64,000 nucleotides of DNA from an uncultured Christensenellaceae bacterium (GCA_910586985.1 CAJUKK010000010.1:25510-89509), one strand, 5' to 3'; positions 34,804-44,714 are shown, numbered from the stretch's first letter. The notes: a model not told the origin generated them from the sequence alone. Translations and numbers: made by a program.

Positions 34804-35760
34804 CTATTTCGTAATGTTTTGATTTTCGTCCGACTCTTGCGGAGTAGGCTGATTTTCGGTATCCGGACTCGGCGCGTCTGTATGACGTTGCGCATGTTTT
34901 TTTAAATGATATAGCCATTTTGCAATTGCCGCGCCGATGATAACGATATAGCCGATAATGCTCCATAAGTCGGGGAGTTGTTCGAGAAAGAAGAAACCGA
35001 GCAGTGCGGCAAAGAGCACCTGAGCGTAGTCGAAGACTGCAATTTCTTTGGCGGGAGCTTTGCGGTAGGCGGCTGTAATAAAGAATTGTCCGCCCGTTGC
35101 CGAGAGTCCCGCAAGCAGGAGAAACGTTGTCTGTGCCCAAGACATCGGTTGATAAAATGCAATCATAAAAGGCAGAGCGACAACGGTGGAGAATACGGAA
35201 AAGAAGAAAACCGTCATAAGCCCCCGTTCTCCTTTGAGTCCGAGCACGCGTACGCATGTATATGCGAATCCTGCGCATGCGCCGCTTAAAAAACCTGCGG
35301 CGGACGGGAGAGTTTCTACGCCGAACGTGGGCTTGATTACGAAGAGCGCGCCGATGAAAGCGACAAGCACAAAGGCAACTTCAACCAATTTCGGTTTTTC
35401 TTTCAGAACAAGCAACGAAAAGACGATTGCAAAAAAAGGCGAAAGCTTGTTCAGAATAGACGCGTCGGAAATATTCAGGCGGTCTATGGCATAAAAGTTG
35501 AGAATTACGCCGATAAATCCGAGTAACGAACGAAGAAAAAGCCACAAAAGACATTCCCGACTTTTGATTTTAAATTTTTGTTTATCAAAGCAGAGCATGA
35601 AAAACACGATGACCGCGGCAATGAGATTTCGGAAAAACACCTTTTGCATGACGGGCAGATCGCCCGCAAGGCGCACAAACAAATTCATGAGTGCAAACAT
35701 AAGCGCCGCGCCAAGAATATAAAGAATCCCAAGACCCCGTTGTCTGTTTAAAGTCCGCAT
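34804..35760 (-). CDS. EamA/DMT-family transporter
   Basis: 318 residues with about ten hydrophobic helices in two halves, the drug/metabolite transporter architecture. Segments such as GLGILYILGAALMFALMNLF and LSAAGFLSGACAGFAY-like glycine-rich turns fit EamA proteins. The C-terminus is a hydrophilic tail. Substrate unknown. The transcript is probably leaderless: TATAAT ends 7 bases before the ATG. Confidence 0.85.
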   Translation of the reverse strand: MRTLNRQRGLGILYILGAALMFALMNLFVRLAGDLPVMQKVFFRNLIAAVIVFFMLCFDKQKFKIKSRECLLWLFLRSLLGFIGVILNFYAIDRLNISDASILNKLSPFFAIVFSLLVLKEKPKLVEVAFVLVAFIGALFVIKPTFGVETLPSAAGFLSGACAGFAYTCVRVLGLKGERGLMTVFFFSVFSTVVALPFMIAFYQPMSWAQTTFLLLAGLSATGGQFFITAAYRKAPAKEIAVFDYAQVLFAALLGFFFLEQLPDLWSIIGYIVIIGAAIAKWLYHLKKHAQRHTDAPSPDTENQPTPQESDENQNITK

Positions 35761-35767
35761 ATCGGTT

Positions 35768-35796
35768 ATTATATGTATTTTTCAAAAAAATGTCAA
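35768..35796 (-). promoter_or_regulatory. Leaderless promoter of the EamA gene
   Basis: Minus strand TTGACA (35796-35791), 17 bp, TATAAT (35773-35768), then 7 bases to the ATG. Confidence 0.75.
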
Positions 35797-35925
35797 CCGA
35801 AGGACGTTTGCTACACCTGCTTACTGTGCATAAATTAAGTATAAAACCGTGTATTTTTCAAATATATTCAAACGGGGTTGAGATACGTAGTTTCGACGAA
35901 AAAACGCAAAATATACGAAAATTAT

Positions 35926-35954
35926 TTGCCTTTCAGCGCAATATGTGGTATAAT
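35926..35954 (+). promoter_or_regulatory. Promoter of the topoisomerase operon
   Basis: TTGCCT (35926-35931), 17 bp, TATAAT (35949-35954); GAGG lies before ATG 35987. Confidence 0.65.
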
Positions 35955-35986
35955 TCTAACGGATTTTTTATATTTACGAGGTTTGC

Positions 35987-38041
35987 ATGGCAGAACAAAA
36001 ACATTACGACGCGAGCGATATCACCATTCTGGAAGGATTGGATGCGGTACGGTTGCGCCCCGGTATGTATATCGGTTCGACGGGACAAAAGGGTCTCCAC
36101 CATATACTGTGGGAGATCGTCGATAATGCGATCGACGAAGCGGCGAACGGATTTGCAGATCAGATCGACGTCATATTGCACAAAGACGGTAGCGTCTCCG
36201 TAGAAGATAACGGGCGGGGAATTCCTACCGATATCCATCCCAAGACCAAGGTCTCGGGCGTGCAGGTGGTTTTTACGCAATTGCATGCCGGAGGTAAATT
36301 CGACGAGCATAACTATTCGTTTTCGGGCGGGTTGCACGGCGTTGGCGCGTCGGTCACCAACGCGCTTTCCAAATGGTTGAAAGTTGAAGTGTATAAGGGC
36401 GGAAAAACGTACGGTATGCAATTTCGTTCCTATTACGATGAAAAGAAAGGGAAGTATGAGTCGGGCGTGCCCGTTGCTCCTCTTGCCGATCTCAAACAAA
36501 AGACGAAAAAACACGGTTCTTATATCCGTTTTCTGCCCGACGACAGCGTATTTTCAACGACGGAAATCCAGCTTACGACAGTTTCCAACCGTTTGAACGA
36601 ACTTGCTTTTCTGAATAAGGGACTTACTATCAACCTGACGGACGAGCGTATTACAGCAAACGAATTTAAGAGCGAGGACGAAGAGGGGGAAATTAAACAG
36701 CTTGATCTCATGGGGGCGACGCAGCCTTATCAAGTGAGTTACCATTACGAGGGCGGAATTGCGGACTTTGCCGTTTATTTGAACGAGGGCAAAAATAAAC
36801 TTTATCCCAAACCGTTATATTACAAAACGGAAAAGGACGGGATTTTAATTGAATTTGCCATTCAACACACGGGAGACTATGCAGAAAGCCTTTTCTCTTT
36901 TGTCAACAATATTCCCACGCCCGAGGGCGGTTTTCATGAGATGGGATTTCGCGGCGGACTGACGCGCATGCTAAACGATTATGCGCGCGATAATAAACTG
37001 CTCAAAGAGAAGGATGCAAATTTTCTTGGGGAGGATTTCCGCGAAGGTTTAACGGCGGTACTTTCCATCAAGATGAAAAACGTACAGTTCGAAGGGCAGA
37101 CCAAGACGAAACTAGGCAATCCCGAGGCTCGTACGCCCGTTGAGAGCAGCGTTGTAGAGGGATTGCGTGAGCTTGCGAGCGATCATAAGAATAAAAAGAT
37201 TTTCGAAGAAATTATAAAAAAGGCGCAGGGAGCGGCGCGCGTCCGTATAGCTGCGCGGCAGGCAAAGGATACAGCGCGGGCAAAGAACAGTATCGATTCG
37301 CTCACGCTTGTCGGAAAACTCGCCGCTTGTTCGGGGAAAAAGCCGGAGCTTAACGAACTGTTTATCGTTGAGGGCGATTCTGCGGGCGGTACGGCGAAAC
37401 AGGCGCGCGTAAGACAATATCAATCTATTCTGCCTTTGCGCGGAAAGCCGCTCAACGTTGAAAAGAAACGGCTTGATCAGGTGCTTGCGAACGAGGAGAT
37501 CCGCACCATGATTTCAGCCTTGGGCGCAGGAATCGGAAACGAGTTTAATTTGGACAAGCTCAATTATCATAAGGTGATTATTCTTTCCGATGCCGATCAG
37601 GACGGATTCCATATCCGTTGCATTCTCTTAACGTTTTTCTTCCGCTATATGCGGCCGCTTGTCAACGCGGGGCACGTGTATATCGGCATGCCGCCGCTTT
37701 ACAAGGTCTATAAACAAAACGGTTCCATCGAAGAATACGCATACGACGATCATGAATTGCAGGAAAAGATCGAAAAAGTCGGCAGAGGTTACCTCATTCA
37801 ACGTTATAAGGGACTTGGCGAAATGAGCGCGGAACAGCTTTGGTCGACGACGATGGATCCTGCGCGCCGTAATCTGACGCAGGTTACGATTGAGGATGCG
37901 GTTGCGGCGGAGAATATGATCACGACGCTCATGGGCGATAAAGTGGAGGGGAGAAAAGAATTTTTAAACCGCAATGCGAACTTTAATAAAGCGGATGCAT
38001 TTATCGGAAAGGTAAAACTTGACGAAGGAGGGAAACAATGA
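35987..38041 (+). CDS. parE: Type IIA topoisomerase subunit B, ParE-like
   Basis: 684 residues, full length. The ATPase motifs are EIVDNAIDEA and GLHGVGASVTNAL; the TOPRIM motifs are EGDSAGGTAKQ and DADQDGFHIR, the metal-binding Asp pair present. It forms the ATP-driven strand passage half of the enzyme with the next gene, overlapping by 4 bases. I call it topoisomerase IV rather than gyrase because its partner lacks a clear QRRGGKG gyrase box. GyrB cannot be excluded from this gene alone. Confidence 0.72.
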   Translation: MAEQKHYDASDITILEGLDAVRLRPGMYIGSTGQKGLHHILWEIVDNAIDEAANGFADQIDVILHKDGSVSVEDNGRGIPTDIHPKTKVSGVQVVFTQLHAGGKFDEHNYSFSGGLHGVGASVTNALSKWLKVEVYKGGKTYGMQFRSYYDEKKGKYESGVPVAPLADLKQKTKKHGSYIRFLPDDSVFSTTEIQLTTVSNRLNELAFLNKGLTINLTDERITANEFKSEDEEGEIKQLDLMGATQPYQVSYHYEGGIADFAVYLNEGKNKLYPKPLYYKTEKDGILIEFAIQHTGDYAESLFSFVNNIPTPEGGFHEMGFRGGLTRMLNDYARDNKLLKEKDANFLGEDFREGLTAVLSIKMKNVQFEGQTKTKLGNPEARTPVESSVVEGLRELASDHKNKKIFEEIIKKAQGAARVRIAARQAKDTARAKNSIDSLTLVGKLAACSGKKPELNELFIVEGDSAGGTAKQARVRQYQSILPLRGKPLNVEKKRLDQVLANEEIRTMISALGAGIGNEFNLDKLNYHKVIILSDADQDGFHIRCILLTFFFRYMRPLVNAGHVYIGMPPLYKVYKQNGSIEEYAYDDHELQEKIEKVGRGYLIQRYKGLGEMSAEQLWSTTMDPARRNLTQVTIEDAVAAENMITTLMGDKVEGRKEFLNRNANFNKADAFIGKVKLDEGGKQ

Positions 38042-40488
38042 GAAAGAACGAAGCAGCGATTCCCGAACCGAAGGGAAATCTGTTTGTTACCCCGCTTGAA
38101 GAGGTGTTGCCCGCATCTATGCTCCCTTATGCGGAATTTGTTATTCTCGACAGAGCGCTTCCCCGTGTAGAGGACGGATTAAAACCTGTTCAGCGCAGAA
38201 TTTTGTACACAATGCACGAGATGGGGTTGCTCCCCGATAAGCCGCATAAAAAGTCTGCGCGTATCGTCGGTGATTGCATGGGTAAATATCACCCGCACGG
38301 CGATTCTTCCGTCTACGACGCGATGGTGCGTATGGCTCAGGATTTTAATATGGGCAGGACGCTCGTTAACGGGCACGGAAACTTCGGTTCGGTGGACGGT
38401 GATCCCGCGGCGGCGATGCGTTATACCGAGGCGCGGCTTGAGCCGCTTGCTCTTGAGCTTTTGCGCGATCTCGACAAGAATACCGTTCCGTTTTCGCTCA
38501 ACTTCGACGATTCGCTAAAAGAACCGGATATGCTCCCCGGACGTTTCCCCAATTTGCTTGTCAACGGCGCGTCGGGAATTGCAGTCGGACTTGCGACGAA
38601 TATTCCGCCGCATAATTTGGGCGAGACGATCGACGGCATAGTGGCGTATATCGATAAACCGTCGATTAAGCTCAACGAGATGCTCAGTTTTATCAAAGCG
38701 CCCGATTTTCCCACGGGCGGATACATTATCGCAAACGAGCTTAATCAGGCTTACAGAACGGGAAAGGGACGGATCACGCTTCGTGCAAAAGTACGCGTGG
38801 AGGCAGGCGATAACGCTAATAAGAAAAATATCGTAATAACGGAACTTCCCTATCAGGTCAATAAGAGCGCGTTGTTGCGCCGTATTGCGGAGTTGCGGGA
38901 GGATAAAAAGGAAGAGCTTGCCGCCATTACAAAAGTATGCGACGAGTCTGACCGCGTAGGCATGCGCGCCGTTGTGGAGGTTCGGAGCGACGCGGACGTA
39001 ACCGCTATTTTAAAATACCTCTATAAATATACCGATCTTGAAACGACGTTCGGTATGAATATGGTCGCCATTGCAGGCGGGAAACCCATGGTCATGGGAC
39101 TCATGGAAATTATCAAGTACTACGTAAATTACCAGCGCGAAGTAGTACTGCACCGCACGAGGTTTGATCTAAATCAAGCGAAAGAACGTTGTCACATATT
39201 AGAGGGATTGATCGTTGCCGTAAAGAATATTGACGAAGTTGTGGCGATTATCAAAGCGGCGGAGTCGGTCGCAGACGCGCGCGAAAAGTTGCGCGCCCGT
39301 TTCGAGCTTTCCGAGCGGCAGGCGCAAGCGATCCTTGATTTACGGCTTGCACGGCTTACCCGTCTCGAAGTTTATAAACTCGAAGAGGAGCTAAAAGAAC
39401 TCAGACAGCGGATTGAGGAATTGCAGGCAATCGTAGCGAGCAATAAACTTCAGTTGCAAGTCGTGAAGGATGAATTGCTTGAAATAAAAAAGAAATACAA
39501 AACTCCGCGTAAATCTACGCTCTGTTTTACGGAAGAGGAAGCGGCGGCGGAGCGTCAGGATATCCGCGAACCGGGTGTTCAGAGTACGCTGTTCCTGACC
39601 GCGGATCATCGGATCAAGTGCGTCAATAATAAGAACATTGCTTCGGCGAATAAACATCTCGGCGATAAAACGAAAAAGCAGGCTCTGCCTGTTTGGCAAC
39701 TTTCCGTTGTTTCTGATGAACCGACGCTAATATTTACCAATCTCGGTAATTGCTATAAGTTTATTCCGCAAGATGCAATGCGGCGGTTTACGGACGACGG
39801 ATACAAGTTTGCCGATCTCGTTGAAGATTCCGTGAAGGGAGAAATTCCTGTTGCAGTCGCCAAAATGAGCGACGAGCGCGACCTCTTATTTATCACGAAG
39901 AACGGTATGCTGAAAAAGACTGCGATGAGTGAGTATAACGTAAATAAGCCTGTGTTTCAGGCGATTCGTCTTAACGACGGCGATAAACTCCTTTCCGTAC
40001 AGCCTATGGAGGCGGCAGAGACCGAGGACGGCGTTACGCTCTTCTTTGTTACTCGCGGAGGAATGTGCCTGAATGCGAAAATGGACGATATCCCGTTGCA
40101 AGGCAGGGTTGCGGGCGGCGTTAAGGGCATGAATCTGAAAGAAAAGGACGAAGTGATTTTTGCGGTTCAGACGTTCGGCGAGGGAGAAATTCTTATCGGA
40201 ATTTCAGGCGGGCGGTATAAGCGTATCATTGTCGGCACTGTCGATCCGCTCCCCCGTTACCGTAAAGGCGTAATGATCACGTCGCTGAAAGGAGACGATA
40301 AAATCATATTCGCCGACTATGTGACTGTGCCATATTCGCTTGCTGTAGAAACGGAAGAGGGCGAATGGACGGAGATCGTAACGGAGGATATTCCCATCGA
40401 TATTACTTCTACGCGCGGCAGACCGCTTAAAGGCGTGAAGTGGCTTCCCAAGGCGATTTATCCTATGAAGTATTGTGTGGAAGAATAG
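38038..40488 (+). CDS. parC: Type IIA topoisomerase subunit A, ParC-like
   Basis: 816 residues. The catalytic Tyr129 sits in AAMRYTEARL. The quinolone region reads YHPHGDSSVYDAMVRMAQ with Ser90 and Asp94, the usual drug-sensitive residues. The C-terminal pinwheel is present (TRGGMCLNAKMDDIPLQG, ISGGRYKRIIVG), but the QRRGGKG box is absent; the closest stretch is AGGVKGMNL. That favours topoisomerase IV. It is encoded with the B subunit and followed by a terminator. Confidence 0.72.
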   Translation: MRKNEAAIPEPKGNLFVTPLEEVLPASMLPYAEFVILDRALPRVEDGLKPVQRRILYTMHEMGLLPDKPHKKSARIVGDCMGKYHPHGDSSVYDAMVRMAQDFNMGRTLVNGHGNFGSVDGDPAAAMRYTEARLEPLALELLRDLDKNTVPFSLNFDDSLKEPDMLPGRFPNLLVNGASGIAVGLATNIPPHNLGETIDGIVAYIDKPSIKLNEMLSFIKAPDFPTGGYIIANELNQAYRTGKGRITLRAKVRVEAGDNANKKNIVITELPYQVNKSALLRRIAELREDKKEELAAITKVCDESDRVGMRAVVEVRSDADVTAILKYLYKYTDLETTFGMNMVAIAGGKPMVMGLMEIIKYYVNYQREVVLHRTRFDLNQAKERCHILEGLIVAVKNIDEVVAIIKAAESVADAREKLRARFELSERQAQAILDLRLARLTRLEVYKLEEELKELRQRIEELQAIVASNKLQLQVVKDELLEIKKKYKTPRKSTLCFTEEEAAAERQDIREPGVQSTLFLTADHRIKCVNNKNIASANKHLGDKTKKQALPVWQLSVVSDEPTLIFTNLGNCYKFIPQDAMRRFTDDGYKFADLVEDSVKGEIPVAVAKMSDERDLLFITKNGMLKKTAMSEYNVNKPVFQAIRLNDGDKLLSVQPMEAAETEDGVTLFFVTRGGMCLNAKMDDIPLQGRVAGGVKGMNLKEKDEVIFAVQTFGEGEILIGISGGRYKRIIVGTVDPLPRYRKGVMITSLKGDDKIIFADYVTVPYSLAVETEEGEWTEIVTEDIPIDITSTRGRPLKGVKWLPKAIYPMKYCVEE

Positions 40489-40507
40489 AATGAAACGGGC
40501 AACATAA

Positions 40508-40556
40508 AAACAGCGGAGACGAATGCATATTTGCGTTCGTCTCCGCTGTTTATTTT
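40508..40556 (+). terminator. Rho-independent terminator
   Basis: AAACAGCGGAGACGAA pairs with TTCGTCTCCGCTGTTT; ATTTTT follows. Confidence 0.9.
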
Positions 40557-40567
40557 TCGTAGAGCAA

Positions 40568-41701
40568 TCAAGTAAAGGCAAGTTCTGACAAAAGCATTGC
40601 ACCTGTGAGAATTATCAAAAATGAAAAGTTGAAGGCGGAGAAAATTCCAAGATATTTCGCGCCGCCGTGCGGGTTATGAGAACAATATTCCCGAAAGGTT
40701 ATGAGACTTGCGAGCGAGGAGATAAGCGTGCCGACGCCGCCGATATTGACCCCGATGAGCAGCGGGGCGTAATTTTCGGTAAATTGCGATAAAAGAATTG
40801 CAGAGGGGACGTTGCTGATAATCTGGCAGGAAAGGACGCTGAACAGCAACGTGTTCAATCCCAAAAGATGAGAAAAAAAGGCGCGTATCGCGTTAATTCG
40901 CGCCAAATTTCCCGCAAAAATAAAGAAGAATACAAACGTAAATAACAGGGGATAGTCTACGGATAAAAGAGCTTTTCGTTCAAAAATGAGTAAAATGACT
41001 AAAATGACGGGCAGTCCGATCCAATAGGGAATTGCGCGGAAAACCATTACGATGGAAAGAGCGAACAGTGTTAAATACAGCGCGGTGCGTTTGGGCTCGG
41101 GGCGCACCGTTTCCGCCTCGAAGGTCAGCGGTTCTTTTTTAACGAAAATAAAACAACAGGCAGTGATAAGTAAAACGGACAGAGCAAAAGGAATAGCCAT
41201 TATTTTCATAAACTCCAACGTTGGAATATTAAATTTAGAATACAGATACAGGTTTTGCGGATTGCCGAACGGCGTGAGCATGCCGCCTAAATTTGCTGCA
41301 ATATTTTGCATGACAAAGACAAAGATCATGTGTTTTTCTTTTTTCGTGCCGGTCAGGACGATGTATCCGAGCGGAAGAAAGGTTAAAAGCGCCATATCGT
41401 TTGCGATCAGCATAGAGCCGATAAAAGTGATATAAATGAGTGCAAGAACGGATGCGCGCGTCGTTTTAAACCGTTTGACCGTTTGTTGCGCAAGAAAATA
41501 GAAAAAGTTCACATTTTTTAATGCGCATACGATGGCAAGTACCGCGAGCAGACATGAGAGGGTGCGAAAGTCGAAGTATTCAAGGTATTGTCGATCCGGC
41601 GGAATAAAAAAGCAAGTGACGACCGCCAAAAACAACGCAATCAGCATCACGGCATTTTTCCGAGCCGACTTGCCCGCACATTTTAAAAACTTACACTTCA
41701 T
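40568..41701 (-). CDS. SLC13/ArsB-like ion transporter
   Basis: 377 residues with about ten hydrophobic helices, somewhat short for the family (about 420-470). The re-entrant motif MLTPFGNPQNLYLYSKFNI is the signature of ArsB/NhaD/citrate-type carriers. Segments VLTGTKKEKHMIFVF and SNVPSAILLSQF are the usual half-way loop and second re-entrant loop. The substrate may be an anion such as dicarboxylate or arsenite. The first residues are MKCKFLKCAGKSARKN, basic. The ATG follows a TATAAT by 7 bases. Confidence 0.75.
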   Translation of the reverse strand: MKCKFLKCAGKSARKNAVMLIALFLAVVTCFFIPPDRQYLEYFDFRTLSCLLAVLAIVCALKNVNFFYFLAQQTVKRFKTTRASVLALIYITFIGSMLIANDMALLTFLPLGYIVLTGTKKEKHMIFVFVMQNIAANLGGMLTPFGNPQNLYLYSKFNIPTLEFMKIMAIPFALSVLLITACCFIFVKKEPLTFEAETVRPEPKRTALYLTLFALSIVMVFRAIPYWIGLPVILVILLIFERKALLSVDYPLLFTFVFFFIFAGNLARINAIRAFFSHLLGLNTLLFSVLSCQIISNVPSAILLSQFTENYAPLLIGVNIGGVGTLISSLASLITFREYCSHNPHGGAKYLGIFSAFNFSFLIILTGAMLLSELAFT

Positions 41702-41708
41702 AGATGGT

Positions 41709-41714
41709 ATTATA
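41709..41714 (-). promoter_or_regulatory. -10 box, leaderless arrangement
   Basis: Minus strand TATAAT, 7 bases before the ATG at 41701. The -35 region is weak. Confidence 0.5.
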
Positions 41715-41770
41715 TCACGATTTTAAAAAAATGCATGCTTTTGCGCATATGTGAAAAGAAAAATCAAAAT

Positions 41771-41804
41771 AAACCGCCCGTTCTTTTTGGAACGGACGGT
41801 TTTT
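41771..41804 (-). terminator. Terminator of the regulator gene
   Basis: AACCGCCCGTTC pairs with GAACGGACGGTT (one mismatch) with a T run on either side. Confidence 0.75.
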
Positions 41805-41814
41805 GCAAATATTG

Positions 41815-42732
41815 TTACCAGCTGAATTTAACTAGAATGTCCTGTGCGTGATCGCCGAATTCTTTTCCGAACAGATTGATCCCGCCCTGATACTTTGCGT
41901 CCTTCTTCACGCCGATTTTAATAGAAATATAGTCGCGGGAAAAGATGTTGAAATCGTTGAACTTTTTGCCGTTTATCTCCTCCGCGCCCAATTTGCAGCC
42001 GTTTTCGGTAATGCGCCACGTTACGAGCATTCCGTACTGCGTCATCGAATCCGGCCACCACGGAGGATTGAGTCTGCCTCGTCTGTCTCCGTAGTCCCCG
42101 AGGCTCGTATACGTTCCGATCTCGGTCCCGTTCAACCAAAGCGTGATATCCGATTTGTAGTCGTTTCGGTAAAAGGGCGCTTCCGAGCATGTTTCAAAAG
42201 AAATTTCCATGCGTTTTGCGTTGGGCGGAATCGCGCTCTTTGCAATGCGGTATTCAAGATATCCTTTGCTGAACCATATCAGTTGAGCCATGTGTCGCTC
42301 GGGCATAAAAAAGCATTTGTTTTCGCTGTCGATGCCTAAATTCCCCGTTTTTGTCGCAATTCCGCAGTCGGGTTGGACGTTGCAATCAAAATAGGAACCG
42401 AGAGGCAGGGCGATTTTGATCTCGTTCTCTTTAACGGAATTGTCGTTTTGAAGATCGATGGAAATGCTGTCGCAAGCGCGAGAGCATAGCCTGATTTTTC
42501 CGAACTGTGAAATTTGCCGTTCCGTTCGGATGAGTCCGCACTGTTCCAAAATATCTACGTTCATCGAAGTGGAGGATACGGGTTGGTTTAAAAGTTCGCT
42601 CAGCTGTTTAATGGTCAGACTTTTGGTATTCAGCGCTTTTAATATATCAAGTCTGTTCGGCGAAGAGATTGCACGGGCGATTTCAAGCAATTCGTTTTCG
42701 TCTTTAAAGTTGTAATAGGAAACTTTTAACAT
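41815..42732 (-). CDS. ArsR-type winged-helix regulator with C-terminal sensor domain
   Basis: 305 residues. Residues about 8-95 form an ArsR-like winged helix (RAISSPNRLDILKALNTKS, LTIKQLSELLNQPVSSTSMN). The remaining about 200 residues are beta-rich with many aromatics (TSLGDYGDRRGRLNPPWWPD, YQGGINLFGKEFGDHAQD) and lack metal-site residues; this may bind a carbohydrate. The gene is divergent from the hydrolase operon and its promoter is consensus quality. It is the likely local controller of that operon. Confidence 0.75.
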   Translation of the reverse strand: MLKVSYYNFKDENELLEIARAISSPNRLDILKALNTKSLTIKQLSELLNQPVSSTSMNVDILEQCGLIRTERQISQFGKIRLCSRACDSISIDLQNDNSVKENEIKIALPLGSYFDCNVQPDCGIATKTGNLGIDSENKCFFMPERHMAQLIWFSKGYLEYRIAKSAIPPNAKRMEISFETCSEAPFYRNDYKSDITLWLNGTEIGTYTSLGDYGDRRGRLNPPWWPDSMTQYGMLVTWRITENGCKLGAEEINGKKFNDFNIFSRDYISIKIGVKKDAKYQGGINLFGKEFGDHAQDILVKFSW

Positions 42733-42786
42733 AATACTCTCTGATTCGCCGTCCGTCAGGAAACATTGCGGCGTTTTTTTTGTTTT

Positions 42787-42815
42787 ATTATAGTGCCGAG
42801 TAATTCGTTTGTCAA
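42787..42815 (-). promoter_or_regulatory. Consensus promoter of the regulator
   Basis: Minus strand TTGACA (42815-42810), 17 bp, TATAAT (42792-42787). The remaining intergenic DNA to 42946 holds repeated TTGTAA/TTACAA half-sites (about 42868-42914) that could be operators of the divergent operon. Confidence 0.75.
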
Positions 42816-42946
42816 GGGGTATTTCAGGATTTCACGAAGTAGGAGTGGGCAAAAAAATTTATTCTCCGATTATGGATTTACAAGTTTTGTGATATTTTGT
42901 AAGATTAGCTTGTAATCAGACAAACTAAGATTAAGGATTATATAAA

Positions 42947-44713
42947 ATGAATTTTACAAGGTCAGAATATCCCTCTCCCCAATTCAAGCGTTGCGCTTGG
43001 CAGACCCTGAACGGGATCTGGCAGTTTTGTTTTGACGATGAGGAGAACGGCATTTCAAGAAAGTTGTATGAGAACGGCGTACCGTTGGGATTGGAGATCA
43101 ACGTTCCCTTTGCATACCAAAGCAAGGCGAGCGGCATCGGGATTTCCGATTTGCACGAGGTTATGTGGTATCGTCGAGTCTTTTCGCTCACAGATGAGAT
43201 GAAAGGCGGGAGAACGCTTTTACATTTTAACGGTGCGGATTATGAGGCGGAAGTCTGGCTGAACGGAGTATACGTAGGTAAACACGTCGGCGGCTATACC
43301 CATTTCTGTTTTGATATCACCGCATATCTTACAGACGAAAACGTACTGTGCGTTCGCGTTATTGACCGTTACGACTGTGCGCAGCCGCGCGGCAAACAAT
43401 ATTGGAAGAGAGAAGCAAGCCGTTGTTGGTATGTGGCAAGTTCCGGTATCTGGCAGAGCGTCTGGCTGGAAAAAACGGGCGCAGGATACATAGAGCGCGC
43501 GCTGTTTACGCCCGATATCGACACGAACAGCGTACTGCTTGAAACGGAGGCTGCGGGGCAGTTCGACGCTTTGAGAGTAATTGTTTCCTATAAAGGAAGA
43601 ACGACGCTTACGCAGGTGAGTTCGCTCTGTGGCAGGGACGCTAAGACGGCACTGCATTTAAAGCCGGAGGACAGTATAGACGAAATTCACTTCTGGTCGC
43701 CCGAAAATCCCAATCTCTATGACGTGCGGCTCGAACTTCTGCTTAAAGGAGAGGTAGTAGACAGCGTAGAAACTTATTTTGCTTTCCGTAAGATCAGCGC
43801 CGAGAAGGACAAGATATTGCTCAACAATATTCCGCTCTATCAGAAACTTGTGCTCGATCAAGGATATTGGGACGAGACCGATCTGACTCCGCCGTCCGCG
43901 GAAAGTCTGAAACAGGACATTTTGCTTTCGAAGGCGATGGGTTTTAACGGCGGAAGAAAACATCAGAAAGTGGAAGATCCTTACTATTACTACTATGCCG
44001 ATACGCTCGGTTTTCTCGTGTGGGGCGAAATGCCGAGCGCATACGACTTCAACAGCCGTGAAATCAGGTTGCATTCCGCGCAATACGAGGAACTTATTTT
44101 AAATCTTTATAATCATCCGTCGATTATCGTCTGGGTTCCGCTCAATGAAAGTTGGGGCGTGCGTAAATTACTGACGGACGGAAAGCAAAAGGATTACGCG
44201 CGCGCTGTGTACTATCTGACGAAATCGCTCGACGCGACCCGCCTTGTGAGTACCAACGACGGGTGGGAAAGCGTTAAAGAGACGGATATTATCAGTATCC
44301 ACGACTATTCTACCGATTCCGCAAATTGGCAAGAGAAGTATGGACGGGAAAAACTTTCGGAGTTGTTCCCGATGGCGCGCCGTTTAATGGGGTTCGGCGA
44401 AAAAATCAGCGCTGAAAAACCGATCGTCTTAACGGAGTACGGCGGTATCGCAGTTTTGCAGTCGGGCGTCAAGGAGTTGCATACTGAGGCGGACGGCGAG
44501 GCGTGGGGATATTGTCTTGAAAAGTCGGAAAACTTTTTACAACGGTTCAAAGAACTCAACCGCGGGGTATTCGCCTGTGATTTTGCGGGATTCTGTTATA
44601 CGCAGCTTACCGACGTAAAACAGGAGGTCAACGGATTGTTAAATAAGGAGCACGAGCCGAAGTTTGACGTGAAAAAAATTGCTCCGCTTAACGATGGGGA
44701 AACATATCGATAA
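42947..44713 (+). CDS. Glycoside hydrolase family 2 enzyme
   Basis: 588 residues. N-terminal sugar-binding domain (LNGIWQFCFDDEENG, VWLNGVYVGKHVGGYT), an immunoglobulin-like middle domain, then the TIM barrel with acid/base Glu401 in VWVPLNESWGV and nucleophile Glu497 in VLTEYGG. There is no signal peptide, so it acts in the cytoplasm on imported oligosaccharides. The substrate (beta-galactoside, -glucuronide or arabinoside) is not readable. It is the first gene of an operon running to 56790 in the same direction. Confidence 0.92.
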   Translation: MNFTRSEYPSPQFKRCAWQTLNGIWQFCFDDEENGISRKLYENGVPLGLEINVPFAYQSKASGIGISDLHEVMWYRRVFSLTDEMKGGRTLLHFNGADYEAEVWLNGVYVGKHVGGYTHFCFDITAYLTDENVLCVRVIDRYDCAQPRGKQYWKREASRCWYVASSGIWQSVWLEKTGAGYIERALFTPDIDTNSVLLETEAAGQFDALRVIVSYKGRTTLTQVSSLCGRDAKTALHLKPEDSIDEIHFWSPENPNLYDVRLELLLKGEVVDSVETYFAFRKISAEKDKILLNNIPLYQKLVLDQGYWDETDLTPPSAESLKQDILLSKAMGFNGGRKHQKVEDPYYYYYADTLGFLVWGEMPSAYDFNSREIRLHSAQYEELILNLYNHPSIIVWVPLNESWGVRKLLTDGKQKDYARAVYYLTKSLDATRLVSTNDGWESVKETDIISIHDYSTDSANWQEKYGREKLSELFPMARRLMGFGEKISAEKPIVLTEYGGIAVLQSGVKELHTEADGEAWGYCLEKSENFLQRFKELNRGVFACDFAGFCYTQLTDVKQEVNGLLNKEHEPKFDVKKIAPLNDGETYR

Positions 44714-44714
44714 C

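Noticed and set aside
35987..40488. Calling the topoisomerase pair gyrB-gyrA
   Set aside because: The A subunit lacks a QRRGGKG gyrase box; topoisomerase IV is preferred, with moderate confidence.
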